From Evansella cellulosilytica DSM 2522 (GTDB lineage: Bacteria > Bacillota > Bacilli > Bacillales > Salisediminibacteriaceae): a stretch of 64,000 bases of DNA. The stretch is from positions 1,612,001 through 1,676,000 of the forward strand of contig NC_014829.1 of NCBI RefSeq assembly GCF_000177235.2, written 5' to 3'. Below are positions 16,613 through 24,526 of the stretch, in pieces (the first letter of the stretch is position 1; each line of letters opens with the position of its first letter). The position numbers and the translations under genes were made by a program. The notes beneath the pieces were generated by a model. The model saw only the letters and a list, made by a program, of their open reading frames with translations. It did not search any database and was not told where the DNA came from.

Positions 16613-16797
16613 ATGAGAATGACTTGAACAGTAAGTAAATTACCCTTTGTTCCCCTCTTAAGTTTCGTTGATAGTAATAACTCTTATACAGAAAAGAGTT
16701 TGAATGGAATATTTAATCATTTCTAAAATCAAAGACGCGGTATATCCAATATATCCACAAATATAATGATACAAAACAGATTAAATGGGGTGAGAAG

Positions 16798-17490
16798 GTG
16801 AAACAAGTCTTAACGTCGTTTGAGGATGCTGTATCAGACATAAAGGATGGTGCGACACTTCATGTAGGGGGATTCGGACTTTGTGGGATTCCTGAAAATT
16901 TAATTAAAGCACTTCGTGAAACAGGTGTGAAGAATTTAACGATTATTTCCAACAATTGTGGTGTTGATGATTGGGGTTTAGGCTTACTATTAGAAAATAA
17001 ACAAATTGATAAAATTTTAGCTTCATACGTAGGAGAAAACAAAGAATTTGAGAGACAAGTGTTAGCAGGGGAATTAGAGGTCGAACTAGTCCCTCAAGGT
17101 ACACTGGCAGAACGTATTAAGGCTGGTGGAGCGGGAATACCGGCTTTTTATACACCAGCAGGAGTCGGTACTAAAATAGCTGACGGCAAAGAAGTCAGGA
17201 TGTTTAATGGGAAGGAATATTTAATGGAAACAGCACTAGTTGCTGATTTCAGTTTAGTGAGGGCTTACGTAGGAGATAAGCATGGTAATTTAATGTATCG
17301 AAAAACAGCTCAAAATTTCAACCCTATGATGGCTGCTGCAGGCAAAGTGACGATTGCAGAAGTGGAGCACCTAGTAGAACCAGGCGATTTAAATCCAGAA
17401 CATATTCATACACCGAGTATTTATGTAGATAAATTAATTGTCGGGAAACAGGAAAAAAGAATTGAGAGAAAAACGATCGCGAACGTATAG
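16798..17490 (+). CDS. scoA: Succinyl-CoA:3-ketoacid CoA-transferase, subunit A
   Basis: A 230-residue alpha subunit of family I CoA-transferases, with the N-terminal [13 protein letters not shown] stretch typical of the CoA-binding subunit (~21-33). With ScoB it transfers CoA from succinyl-CoA to acetoacetate-type acids, used to degrade ketone bodies or branched intermediates. It starts at GTG 16798 after a GGGGTGAG. The gap to scoB is 18 bases. No fatty-acid or poly-hydroxybutyrate genes are adjacent, so the physiological substrate is not indicated by context. Confidence 0.92.
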   Translation: MKQVLTSFEDAVSDIKDGATLHVGGFGLCGIPENLIKALRETGVKNLTIISNNCGVDDWGLGLLLENKQIDKILASYVGENKEFERQVLAGELEVELVPQGTLAERIKAGGAGIPAFYTPAGVGTKIADGKEVRMFNGKEYLMETALVADFSLVRAYVGDKHGNLMYRKTAQNFNPMMAAAGKVTIAEVEHLVEPGDLNPEHIHTPSIYVDKLIVGKQEKRIERKTIANV

Positions 17491-17508
17491 AGAGAGGAGG
17501 AATTACTT

Positions 17509-18156
17509 ATGAGTATTAACCGTAAAGCGATTCGTGAAAAAATTGCTAAAAGAGCGGAAAAGGAAATTTATGACGGTGCATATGTTAATTTAGGAATTGG
17601 AATGCCAACAATGGTTGCAAATTATATTTCAGAAAATAAACAAGTCATACTTCAATCAGAAAATGGCTTATTAGGAATTGGTCCATTTCCTACGGAGGAA
17701 GAACTTGACCCTGATCTGATTAACGCTGGAAAAGAGACAGTAACGACAGTTGATGGAGCATCTTATTTTAGTAGTGCTGAATCTTTTGCAATGATTCGAG
17801 GTGGACACATTGATGTAGCTATATTAGGAGCTATGGAAGTTGCAGAAAATGGTGATTTAGCAAATTGGATGATACCTGGAAAAATGATTAAAGGAATGGG
17901 CGGAGCGATGGATCTTGTTCACGGAGCTAAAAAAGTCGTCATTATTATGGAGCATGTCAATCGACACGGAGAACCTAAAATAGTTGATAAATGCTCCTTA
18001 CCTTTAACAGGAAAACGAGTTGTCGACAGAATCATTACCGATAGAGCTGTCATTGATGTTACAGATGAAGGGTTAATATTAAAAGAAATCATTGGAGAAT
18101 ATTCATTTGAAGAAATTCAATCAAGTACAGAACCGACATTAAAAAAAGGATACTAG
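17509..18156 (+). CDS. scoB: Succinyl-CoA:3-ketoacid CoA-transferase, subunit B
   Basis: A 215-residue beta subunit of the same enzyme. The catalytic glutamate lies in SENGLLG (~44-50), the defining motif of the beta subunit, after [16 protein letters not shown] precedes the ATG. It is followed, six bases after its stop, by a block of 91-bp tandem repeats rather than by an ordinary terminator. Confidence 0.93.
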   Translation: MSINRKAIREKIAKRAEKEIYDGAYVNLGIGMPTMVANYISENKQVILQSENGLLGIGPFPTEEELDPDLINAGKETVTTVDGASYFSSAESFAMIRGGHIDVAILGAMEVAENGDLANWMIPGKMIKGMGGAMDLVHGAKKVVIIMEHVNRHGEPKIVDKCSLPLTGKRVVDRIITDRAVIDVTDEGLILKEIIGEYSFEEIQSSTEPTLKKGY

Positions 18157-18162
18157 CTTTAC

Positions 18163-18454
18163 TGAAGGTGAGGTAAATGAACCCGGGTTAGTGGGAACCC
18201 GGGTTCAAAAGTATCAGGTTCAAACCGAGAGAAAACAAGAGAAAAAGGGAGCTTGAAGGTGAGGTAAATGAACCCGGGTTAGTAGGAACCCGGGTTCAAA
18301 AGTATCAGGTTCAAACCGAGAGAAAACGAGAGAAAAAAGGAGCTTGAAGGTGAGGTAAATGAACCCGGGTTAGTGGGAACCCGGGTTCAAAAGTATCAGG
18401 TTCAAAGCGAGAGAAAACGAGAGAAAAAAGGAGCTTGAAGGTGAGCTAAATGAA
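18163..18454 (+). repeat. Three 91-bp tandem repeats with CCCGGG hairpins, plus a partial fourth
   Basis: Units start at 18163, 18254 and 18345, each exactly 91 bases, and a truncated fourth begins at 18436. The copies differ at only a few positions. Each unit begins TGAAGGTGAGGTAAAT and holds a hairpin of GAACCCGGGTT and AACCCGGGTTC arms with a six-base loop, then CAAAAGTATCAGGTTCAAA and a purine-rich GAGAGAAAAC-type tail. There is no T run after the hairpins. A 91-base period excludes an open frame running through all copies. Confidence 0.9.
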
Positions 18455-18500
18455 GAGGTTGACTCAAGAGGTCGATCTTTTACCTTTTGAGTCAACCTCT
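18454..18500. repeat. TTGACTCAA-type palindrome directly after the tandem repeats
   Basis: AGAGGTTGACTCAAGAGGT (18454-18472) pairs with ACCTTTTGAGTCAACCTCT (18482-18500). It belongs to the window-wide family of TTGACTCAA hairpins, but here there is no T tract. It is fused to the partial fourth 91-bp unit. Confidence 0.7.
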
Positions 18501-18652
18501 AAGCAATGTGCGTAGCCACCGCAATCCCTTAAAGACCACGGGGAGACAGACGAAAAGCTTGCTTTATAAAATTCCCTAAAAATTTCTAGTGTTTATTTTA
18601 CATACAATATAGCAATTGATTCATACTATGGTTACGTCAGGAGGTGAGAAAC

Positions 18653-18856
18653 ATGGCAAACAACAACAGTTCAAATCAACTTCTTGTACCTGGTGTACAA
18701 CAAGCCTTAGACCAAATGAAGTATGAAATTGCACAAGAGTTTGGTGTTCAGCTTGGTGCAGATGCTACTTCTCGTGCTAACGGGTCTGTTGGTGGAGAAA
18801 TTACGAAGCGTTTAGTATCTATGGCTGAGCAGCAATTTGGTGGTCAGCAACAATAA
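18653..18856 (+). CDS. Alpha/beta-type small acid-soluble spore protein
   Basis: A 67-residue SASP with the conserved [21 protein letters not shown] and GGEITKRLV blocks. These proteins coat and protect DNA in dormant spores and are cut by the GPR protease at the E-I/F-A site (here EIA). The start is ATG 18653, preceded by AGGAGGTG; the upstream GTG 18644 is inside that site. A CATACAATA sequence at 18601-18609 could be the -10 of a forespore sigma-G promoter, though the -35 is unclear. The position corresponds to sspB in the B. subtilis yhe region. Confidence 0.95.
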   Translation: MANNNSSNQLLVPGVQQALDQMKYEIAQEFGVQLGADATSRANGSVGGEITKRLVSMAEQQFGGQQQ

Positions 18857-18876
18857 TAACAGAATAACTGGTTTTT

Positions 18877-18904
18877 GGGGATGGACAAGCTCCATCCCCT
18901 TTTA
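18877..18904 (+). terminator. Terminator of the SASP gene
   Basis: GGGGATGGA and TCCATCCCC form a perfect 9-bp stem with a five-base loop, followed by TTTT, 20 bases after the stop codon. Confidence 0.9.
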
Positions 18905-18950
18905 TAAAGTAAACGATAGGTTATACATAAGATGATAATAAGGTGATAAT

Positions 18951-19196
18951 ATGGGTTATTGTCCAGTTTGTAATGGGTTAGTACAAATAAAAAAGAATTG
19001 TCCCCATTGTTCCGAATTAATGAAAGACAATGGCCGCTATATGGATTATTTTGATGATTACAGTGCTTATTTACCTATAGAATTAACTAAGCAAACTGAT
19101 GGTATAGTAGATGATGGAAAAAACAACAATTGTCCTCACATATTAACATGCACGAGTTGTCAACATGATATGATCGTTTTGATTAATGAAGTTTGA
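18951..19196 (+). CDS. Small zinc-ribbon protein of unknown function
   Basis: An 81-residue protein with a double-CxxC knuckle pair at the N-terminus (CPVC at 4-7 and CPHC at 17-20) and a further cluster C-x5-C-x2-C followed by QHD (~61-71). The first four cysteines would bind one zinc ion. Residues 27-58 are acidic and aromatic. AAGGTGAT precedes the ATG. It lies between the SASP gene and msmX. No role is known to me; small zinc-ribbon proteins often bind nucleic acid or partner proteins. Confidence 0.7.
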   Translation: MGYCPVCNGLVQIKKNCPHCSELMKDNGRYMDYFDDYSAYLPIELTKQTDGIVDDGKNNNCPHILTCTSCQHDMIVLINEV

Positions 19197-19266
19197 GTAT
19201 ATGAATAGAAAAATGATGTAGGTTGTCATTATTAAGTGTAAATTCCGGCGGTTCCACAGATTGAGA

Positions 19267-19317
19267 AAGGGAGACTCAATAGGTATAAAACAACCTATTG
19301 AGTCTCCCTTTTCTATT
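19267..19317. terminator. Bidirectional terminator, ACTCAA palindrome family
   Basis: AAGGGAGACTCAATAGGT (19267-19284) and its perfect complement ACCTATTGAGTCTCCCTT (19293-19310) form an 18-bp stem followed by TTCTATTTTT. It lies between convergent genes and can also serve msmX on the minus strand. Confidence 0.85.
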
Positions 19318-19341
19318 TTTAGGGTAAACGAATTAGTTAGA

Positions 19342-20439
19342 TTAGCGAATACGCTCTTCAGTGTCAACATCAAAGAAGTGACATTTGTTCATATCAAATG
19401 CAAGTGTTAAAGTGTCACCACTGTTAACGTCAGTACGAGAGTCTACTCTTGCAATAATATTTTGATCTTCTACTTTTGAGTAAAGGAAAGTCTCAGCACC
19501 CATTAACTCAGAAACGTCGATTTTAGCTTCAATTTTAGCTTCAGGAGAAGCTTCGATAAATACAGGCTCATCATGGATATCTTCAGGACGAATACCTAGT
19601 AATACCTCTTTGTTGTTGTAGCTTTCTAGCGCTTTTAATTTACCTTCAGGAACTTTGATTTTAAATTCAGAATTTGCTACTACGAAATAGCCATTTTTTA
19701 AAGTTCCACTAAGGAAGTTCATTGAAGGAGATCCGATAAATCCACCAACAAACACGTTATCAGGGTTATCATAAATATCTTTTGGACGACCAACTTGTTG
19801 GATATAACCATCTTTCATAACAACGATACGTGTTGCCATTGTCATCGCTTCCGTTTGGTCATGCGTAACGTAAATTGTTGTTGTTTGTAAGCGTTGGTGA
19901 AGCTTTGTAATCTCAGCACGCATTTGTACACGAAGCTTCGCATCAAGGTTTGATAATGGCTCATCCATTAAGAATACTTTAGGGTTACGTACGATTGCAC
20001 GTCCTAAAGCAACACGTTGACGCTGACCACCAGACATTGCTTTTGGCTTACGATCTAACATTTCTTCAAGACCTAGAATTTTAGCAGCATTTGTAACACG
20101 CTCTTTAATCTCTTCTTTCGGAAATTTACGAAGCTTAAGACCAAATGCCATGTTATCAAATACGTTCATGTGAGGATAAAGGGCATAGTTTTGGAATACC
20201 ATTGCGATGTCACGATCTTTAGGTGCTACATCGTTTACTAGTGTGTCTCCGATGTAAAGCTCTCCTTTTGAAATATCTTCAAGTCCCGCAACCATACGTA
20301 GAGTTGTTGATTTACCACAACCTGATGGACCAACGAATACGATAAATTCTTTGTCTTCGATATCAAGGTTGAAATCAGTTACCGCTTGTACATCTCCGTC
20401 ATAAATTTTGTAAAGACCTTTAAAAGTAATTTCTGCCAT
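19342..20439 (-). CDS. msmX: Multi-sugar ABC importer ATPase MsmX
   Basis: A 365-residue ATPase of the MalK/UgpC/MsmX group, the same length as B. subtilis MsmX. Walker A GPSGCGKST (~38-46), signature MSGGQRQR (~135-142), Walker B VFLMDEPLSNLD (~153-164) and a C-terminal TOBE/regulatory domain (~240-365) are visible. MsmX is a shared energy subunit for several oligosaccharide importers whose own operons lack an ATPase. ATG 20439 has GAGGAGTG upstream; the longer frame to 20583 covers the promoter. A cre-like site overlaps the candidate -35 box. It stands alone without permease genes, as in B. subtilis. Confidence 0.93.
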   Translation of the reverse strand: MAEITFKGLYKIYDGDVQAVTDFNLDIEDKEFIVFVGPSGCGKSTTLRMVAGLEDISKGELYIGDTLVNDVAPKDRDIAMVFQNYALYPHMNVFDNMAFGLKLRKFPKEEIKERVTNAAKILGLEEMLDRKPKAMSGGQRQRVALGRAIVRNPKVFLMDEPLSNLDAKLRVQMRAEITKLHQRLQTTTIYVTHDQTEAMTMATRIVVMKDGYIQQVGRPKDIYDNPDNVFVGGFIGSPSMNFLSGTLKNGYFVVANSEFKIKVPEGKLKALESYNNKEVLLGIRPEDIHDEPVFIEASPEAKIEAKIDVSELMGAETFLYSKVEDQNIIARVDSRTDVNSGDTLTLAFDMNKCHFFDVDTEERIR

Positions 20440-20459
20440 GAATGTCACTCCTCTATTTT

Positions 20460-20490
20460 TTGAACGTTTCTTACAATATGTAACGTTCAA
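20460..20490 (-). promoter_or_regulatory. Inverted repeat in the msmX 5' leader
   Basis: TTGAACGTT (20460-20468) and AACGTTCAA (20482-20490) are perfect 9-base inverted repeats separated by 13 bases, between the candidate promoter and the ribosome binding site of msmX. It could be an RNA hairpin or a regulator site. There is no T run, so it is not a simple terminator. Confidence 0.5.
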
Positions 20491-20508
20491 TGAATGAATT
20501 TCTTTATA

Positions 20509-20537
20509 GGTATAGTGTATCTTGAAAAGGTTTTCAA
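20509..20537 (-). promoter_or_regulatory. Candidate msmX promoter with overlapping cre-like site
   Basis: On the minus strand TTGAAA (20537-20532) and TATACC (20514-20509) are 17 bases apart. The 14-mer TGAAAAGGTTTTCA at 20523-20536 matches the CcpA cre consensus at all constrained positions except one central base and covers the -35 box. This suggests carbon catabolite repression. Confidence 0.5.
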
Positions 20538-20593
20538 AACTATAGTAAAGTTGCACAAAAAAACAATTGAAGTTTTTGTGCAAGGTGAATAAT

Positions 20594-21508
20594 TTAATCT
20601 TCCCTATGTAAATGTAGCATGGCGAACATGAAGTAGACAGCTACTGCATTCGGGAATTGTTTTATATCTATTGATGTTTTCTCAATAAATTTGTCTACTC
20701 TATATTGAAGCGTGTTGCGGTGCATGTACATTTTTTTAGCTGCAAGGCTTACGTTCATGTTACATTCTAAAAAAACTTTTACTGAATCAAGCAATGCTTG
20801 ATCTTCAATAACGGGAGAAAGCATTTCAGACATTGTCTTTTTCGTTTCATCTGTTAAGTCATTCATCATGAGAAACGGAATTACTTCTTGTTCAATAAAA
20901 ATATTTTTAGAAGGGATTACTTTTTTGACAATATCGAACACGCGATCTTCCCAAGAAAACTGCGATCTCAAGTTCTCGAGAGAAGATATCGTTGTACCAA
21001 TATATAGTGATAACTGCACATAAAAATCAGAAGCGATCGTATCGACAATTGACTTCTCTGTGGGTGATTCATCAGAGTCGTTGTCTATTTTTTCAATGAG
21101 AATTCCCTTAAATGGATTTAACCAAAGAAATACAACACTTGAGGGAAATAAGCTTTTCATCGCTTCCTCAAAATCACTTTGTTCGCTTAATGATCCTTTT
21201 ATATAGAAGTGAATAATCCGACATGGTAAGGAAATATATTTTTTTATAAGCGATAATTCAGTATCTTCTTCGTTTACTAGCCAAGTATATAAGTCTTCTT
21301 CAATTCCGGGTGAGGCGATGACAGATCGAGGGTCTATCACGTCGAAAATAGTTTCCAACATATCTTTTTCTTCGAATTCTAGTTGACGTTTATCGAAAGT
21401 TAGAACATCTCCATTTGCATCAGCAACAGTTAGCCTGAATGCGGACGAGATTGTATATGGATCATCTACAATTGCATATGCGTATTTAGATTTTAAGCGA
21501 TTTAACAT
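20594..21508 (-). CDS. PucR-type helix-turn-helix regulator
   Basis: A 304-residue protein whose C-terminus carries the PucR/CdaR-type helix-turn-helix, MNVSLAAKKMYMHRNTLQYRV (~256-276). The rest has no recognised sensory domain. Such proteins regulate purine, sugar-diacid or amino-acid catabolism genes. It lies directly upstream of msmX on the same strand, with about 150 bases between, in which msmX appears to have its own promoter. It may control msmX or a distant sugar operon; the target is unknown. AAGGAG lies upstream of ATG 21508. Confidence 0.75.
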   Translation of the reverse strand: MLNRLKSKYAYAIVDDPYTISSAFRLTVADANGDVLTFDKRQLEFEEKDMLETIFDVIDPRSVIASPGIEEDLYTWLVNEEDTELSLIKKYISLPCRIIHFYIKGSLSEQSDFEEAMKSLFPSSVVFLWLNPFKGILIEKIDNDSDESPTEKSIVDTIASDFYVQLSLYIGTTISSLENLRSQFSWEDRVFDIVKKVIPSKNIFIEQEVIPFLMMNDLTDETKKTMSEMLSPVIEDQALLDSVKVFLECNMNVSLAAKKMYMHRNTLQYRVDKFIEKTSIDIKQFPNAVAVYFMFAMLHLHRED

Positions 21509-21598
21509 ATCAGTATAACTCCTTCTTTTACTATGTACTATTAACAGTATATAAAATCTAGTCCATAATCGCTATTATATATCTATGATAAAAAATAA

Positions 21599-21639
21599 GA
21601 GTGTTTCAAAGGTGATAGACAGTAACCGTTGAAACACTC
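21599..21639 (-). terminator. Hairpin with minus-strand T-rich tail
   Basis: GAGTGTTTCAA (21599-21609) and TTGAAACACTC (21629-21639) are perfect 11-base arms around a 19-base loop. On the minus strand the hairpin is followed by TTATTTTTTATC, so it could terminate transcription arriving from the small gene at 21744. Confidence 0.55.
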
Positions 21640-21699
21640 CAACACATATTCTTGAAAAAAGAAGAGGATGTCGTACGAGCAAATAAAAGTTCTAAAGGG

Positions 21700-21737
21700 C
21701 AACTCAATAGGTAGTGTAAACTTTTGAGTCACCCTTG
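21700..21737 (-). terminator. Degenerate member of the ACTCAA palindrome family
   Basis: AGGGCAACTCAATAGGT pairs imperfectly with ACTTTTGAGTCACCCTT. It lies immediately beyond the stop codon of the small minus-strand gene at 21744-21926. Confidence 0.5.
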
Positions 21738-21743
21738 TATCGC

Positions 21744-21926
21744 TTATTTGTCGTTATTTGCTACATTATATGGTGGTTCTTCTTCTTTGAAATTTTGCGC
21801 CTCGTCTATTTGTCGTTTTCCATGAGTGATGTGATCTTTTCCTCCAGCTAAACCTTCGTTTGTCATTCTATCGACGTCGACCATCACTTTGTCTCTTCCT
21901 TCGTACTTAGACTCTTTCGAAGACAT
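21744..21926 (-). CDS. Small hydrophilic protein of unknown function
   Basis: A 60-residue, strongly hydrophilic and acidic protein beginning MSSKESKYEGRDKVMVDVDR and ending PPYNVANNDK, with no membrane helix or cysteine. GGGAGG lies seven bases ahead of ATG 21926, which decides the start. Its small size, composition and position beside YheC/YheD spore genes suggest a spore-associated protein, but I do not recognise the family. Confidence 0.65.
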   Translation of the reverse strand: MSSKESKYEGRDKVMVDVDRMTNEGLAGGKDHITHGKRQIDEAQNFKEEEPPYNVANNDK

Positions 21927-21988
21927 GTTAACAACCTCCCTCACTATATTTTTTCATCATGTGGGGATTTTATGCTTAATAAAACATT

Positions 21989-22999
21989 TTATAAAGAAAT
22001 TAATATATGAGATATCAATTGAATTCTTTTATTTTGAATGGCAGGTTCGTCGAAAGACATAGGTTTACTATTAACATCTACAATCCAAATTTGATTTGAA
22101 TTGTCCATCACAACATCGAAGGAGAATTCCTTCACATTTCTGTAATGATCTTGTAAGGTCTTCCCTAACATATCACCAATTGCTGTTACTTTAGTGGGAG
22201 AAGGGGAAAGTGGAACTTCTGTTAATGATGCAATTCTGCCTCCTTGAGGTACGTGGGTCGTGTACCGATCATTGGCAGCAACCCTCACTCCAATACCAAC
22301 TAATGTCCAACAATTATTATAGTAGAGCATTAAAACACGAAAATCATATGGATTATCTTGTTGTTTAACCGAGGATATTGCTTGCTGCATTAAAAGTTGT
22401 CTATCGTTGATAATGGATGTAATAATATGCTGTAATTGCTTATCTCTTAATTGCTTAAACGTTTTTTGCTGCGTGTGTAGAGTGTAGTCAAAATGATGCT
22501 TTTCTATTTTCCAAATTCCTTTACCTTGGGACCCTTCAGAATCCTTTATGAATATATTAGGGAACCTTTGTATAAATTTTTTTAAGTCACTATATTTTTC
22601 TAGCCTTCTTGTCATAGGAAAATAATACTTAAGCTGTTTATGTTCTTTTATTAATTTAAAGATGTCCTCTTTTTGAAAAAAGCTGCGATTAAAGTAAGGG
22701 ATACTCTCTCTCTCTAGCCAATTTAAGTAGTTTGTAATGTTTGAATTATTATGTTTTGTCGTACGAGCGTAACGATTATAAACGGCGTTAGGGATAGGGC
22801 AAGGTGTCGATAACCATTTTGCTTTGTTATTATCCCAATAATATGCCGTCCATTCCGATTCATTAGAATGGATAGGGAGTATATAAGCATTTGCACCATT
22901 ATTAACTAAATTCAAAGAAAGCTCTTTATAATATTTTTCTTCACCAGTAAATAAACGAGTTTTCCCTTTTCCAGTTAATATGATAATGTTTTTTGTCAA
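21989..22999 (-). CDS. YheC/YheD-family ATP-grasp protein (copy 4 of a tandem set)
   Basis: A 336-residue ATP-grasp protein of the YheC/YheD spore family, the last of four tandem paralogues. It has the glycine-rich nucleotide loop GSQGKGIWKI (~155-164), a QQ-x-NPYDFRV segment (~210-222) and the terminal metal-binding IVDVNSKP (~303-310). It lacks most of the N-terminal domain found in the 456-466-residue copies, so it is YheC-like in size. The start appears to be TTG 22999, with AAGGG upstream. The substrate of the ligase-like fold is unknown. B. subtilis YheC and YheD are made during sporulation, and YheD localises around the forespore. Confidence 0.85.
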   Translation of the reverse strand: MTKNIIILTGKGKTRLFTGEEKYYKELSLNLVNNGANAYILPIHSNESEWTAYYWDNNKAKWLSTPCPIPNAVYNRYARTTKHNNSNITNYLNWLERESIPYFNRSFFQKEDIFKLIKEHKQLKYYFPMTRRLEKYSDLKKFIQRFPNIFIKDSEGSQGKGIWKIEKHHFDYTLHTQQKTFKQLRDKQLQHIITSIINDRQLLMQQAISSVKQQDNPYDFRVLMLYYNNCWTLVGIGVRVAANDRYTTHVPQGGRIASLTEVPLSPSPTKVTAIGDMLGKTLQDHYRNVKEFSFDVVMDNSNQIWIVDVNSKPMSFDEPAIQNKRIQLISHILISL

Positions 23000-23041
23000 T
23001 GTTATCAGCCCTTAATCGCATATTTTCTTTTGCGAGTAACG

Positions 23042-24442
23042 TTATTGAATCAAAGTAATTTTCTTTGAATACAAACTTTCAATCATTGACTCATATAAAT
23101 AGATGGCATACTGAATGGGCATTTTCCGGGTTAATAGATCTTCTTTTGATAATTTTGGGTGTGAGAATATTGTTCTACCAGGTTTTGAATTTGCCTCAAA
23201 CATCCAAATTCTTTCCTGTTCATCTACTCCTATGTCAAAGCCTATTTCCCCAATATAACCATCTGTTTTTTTATCTATTGCGCTGCTCAATCTAAGGGCA
23301 GTATGCTTTATATTATTTAATAGAGACTTGTTTAAGTCTAAATCTTCCCAAATCTCCTCAATTAATTTAATATGACCACCACTTTTTACATGAGTAGTTA
23401 CACTTCCTGGACCAGCAATTTTGGCAGCAATTGCACTCATTCTCCATATTCCTTTCTCATCCTTGTTCGTATGCACTCTAAAATCAATAGGGTTATTCTG
23501 ATATTTCATCAAAGATATCCCTTGTTGAATCACATACTGGTCATAACCTTGTTTAAACTGCGTTTTAAGTAAGTGTAATAATGAGCTATATCGCCTTAAT
23601 CTATTTCTAGTGTTGTCTCTAAAACGACAATAATAAAAACTACTATTTGGATCATACGTAATTTGATGTATTCCGACTCCTAAACTACCATTTTTTGGCT
23701 TCATATAAACATGCTCTTGTTCATGAATGAATGCAATTATTTCATCCTGTGTCGGTGCGCTAATCGTTTTTGGGAGTAGATGATTCACTTCATCTAATTG
23801 AATGAGTATGTCATAAATCTTTGATTTATCAAAAAAACCTGGATTAAACCACGGGATTTCGTACTTGCTTTGTAACTTTTCTCTTGCATTAGAAAAAAGG
23901 GGATGTGCCTCTGTACGTCGATTAGGCAATCTGTCGTATATGACGTCTGGAAAAGGAACGATAACTTTTTTCCATCCTGAATCAGAAAACGTATATCCTT
24001 CAATCATTTCTTCTTCCCAGTTAATATGGTGAGCACCAAATACATACGCAAATGCACCGATGCATCTTGCCGCATGAATATACTTAGCCAATAAAAACGA
24101 GCGGTCACCTACAGGGCGTAATATACTTCCTGTAAATCCAGCAGTATAGATGCCGGTAATTGGTCCGAGTACCATTTTATTATTAGAAATCCGATTAATA
24201 GAAAGTGAAATGGAAAAAGGGAGCGAGAAATAACTCCAAGCTTCTTTCGATAATTCACATATGCTATGTGAATCACCTTTTAAAGCGTTAACTTTACACC
24301 GGACTTCTTTTGTACCATATATGATTGTTTGTAAATCACCTTCGTTTAAATTCCATTCTTTTAATAATGAGATCGGGAAATACAAATCGTTGTCATCATT
24401 ATCATTCATTTCACGCTGCTTTACCAGCACTTTAATAGTCAC
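23042..24442 (-). CDS. yheD: YheD-type ATP-grasp spore protein (copy 3)
   Basis: A 466-residue member of the YheC/YheD family. Residues ~1-100 form an N-terminal domain not present in the shorter copies. Next comes the ATP-grasp fold with KNGSLGVGIHQI (~250-260), NNPIDFRVHTN (~317-327) and the metal-binding WMFEANSKPG (~420-429). It starts at GTG 24442 after AAGGAG. A gap of about 40 bases separates it from the next gene and 84 bases from the previous one, so internal promoters are possible. Role inferred: sporulation-phase, coat-associated protein; the enzymatic product is not known. Confidence 0.88.
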   Translation of the reverse strand: MTIKVLVKQREMNDNDDNDLYFPISLLKEWNLNEGDLQTIIYGTKEVRCKVNALKGDSHSICELSKEAWSYFSLPFSISLSINRISNNKMVLGPITGIYTAGFTGSILRPVGDRSFLLAKYIHAARCIGAFAYVFGAHHINWEEEMIEGYTFSDSGWKKVIVPFPDVIYDRLPNRRTEAHPLFSNAREKLQSKYEIPWFNPGFFDKSKIYDILIQLDEVNHLLPKTISAPTQDEIIAFIHEQEHVYMKPKNGSLGVGIHQITYDPNSSFYYCRFRDNTRNRLRRYSSLLHLLKTQFKQGYDQYVIQQGISLMKYQNNPIDFRVHTNKDEKGIWRMSAIAAKIAGPGSVTTHVKSGGHIKLIEEIWEDLDLNKSLLNNIKHTALRLSSAIDKKTDGYIGEIGFDIGVDEQERIWMFEANSKPGRTIFSHPKLSKEDLLTRKMPIQYAIYLYESMIESLYSKKITLIQ

Positions 24443-24526
24443 TAGTCATTCACTCCTTATATAAATTGCACTCCTTTTTTAAGGTAGAAAGACGGTTATT
24501 TACTACTATAGTACACTACAGTTTTA

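Noticed and set aside
18163-18454. CRISPR array
   Set aside because: The 91-bp repeats are directly adjacent with no unique spacers, are far longer than CRISPR repeats, and have no cas genes nearby.
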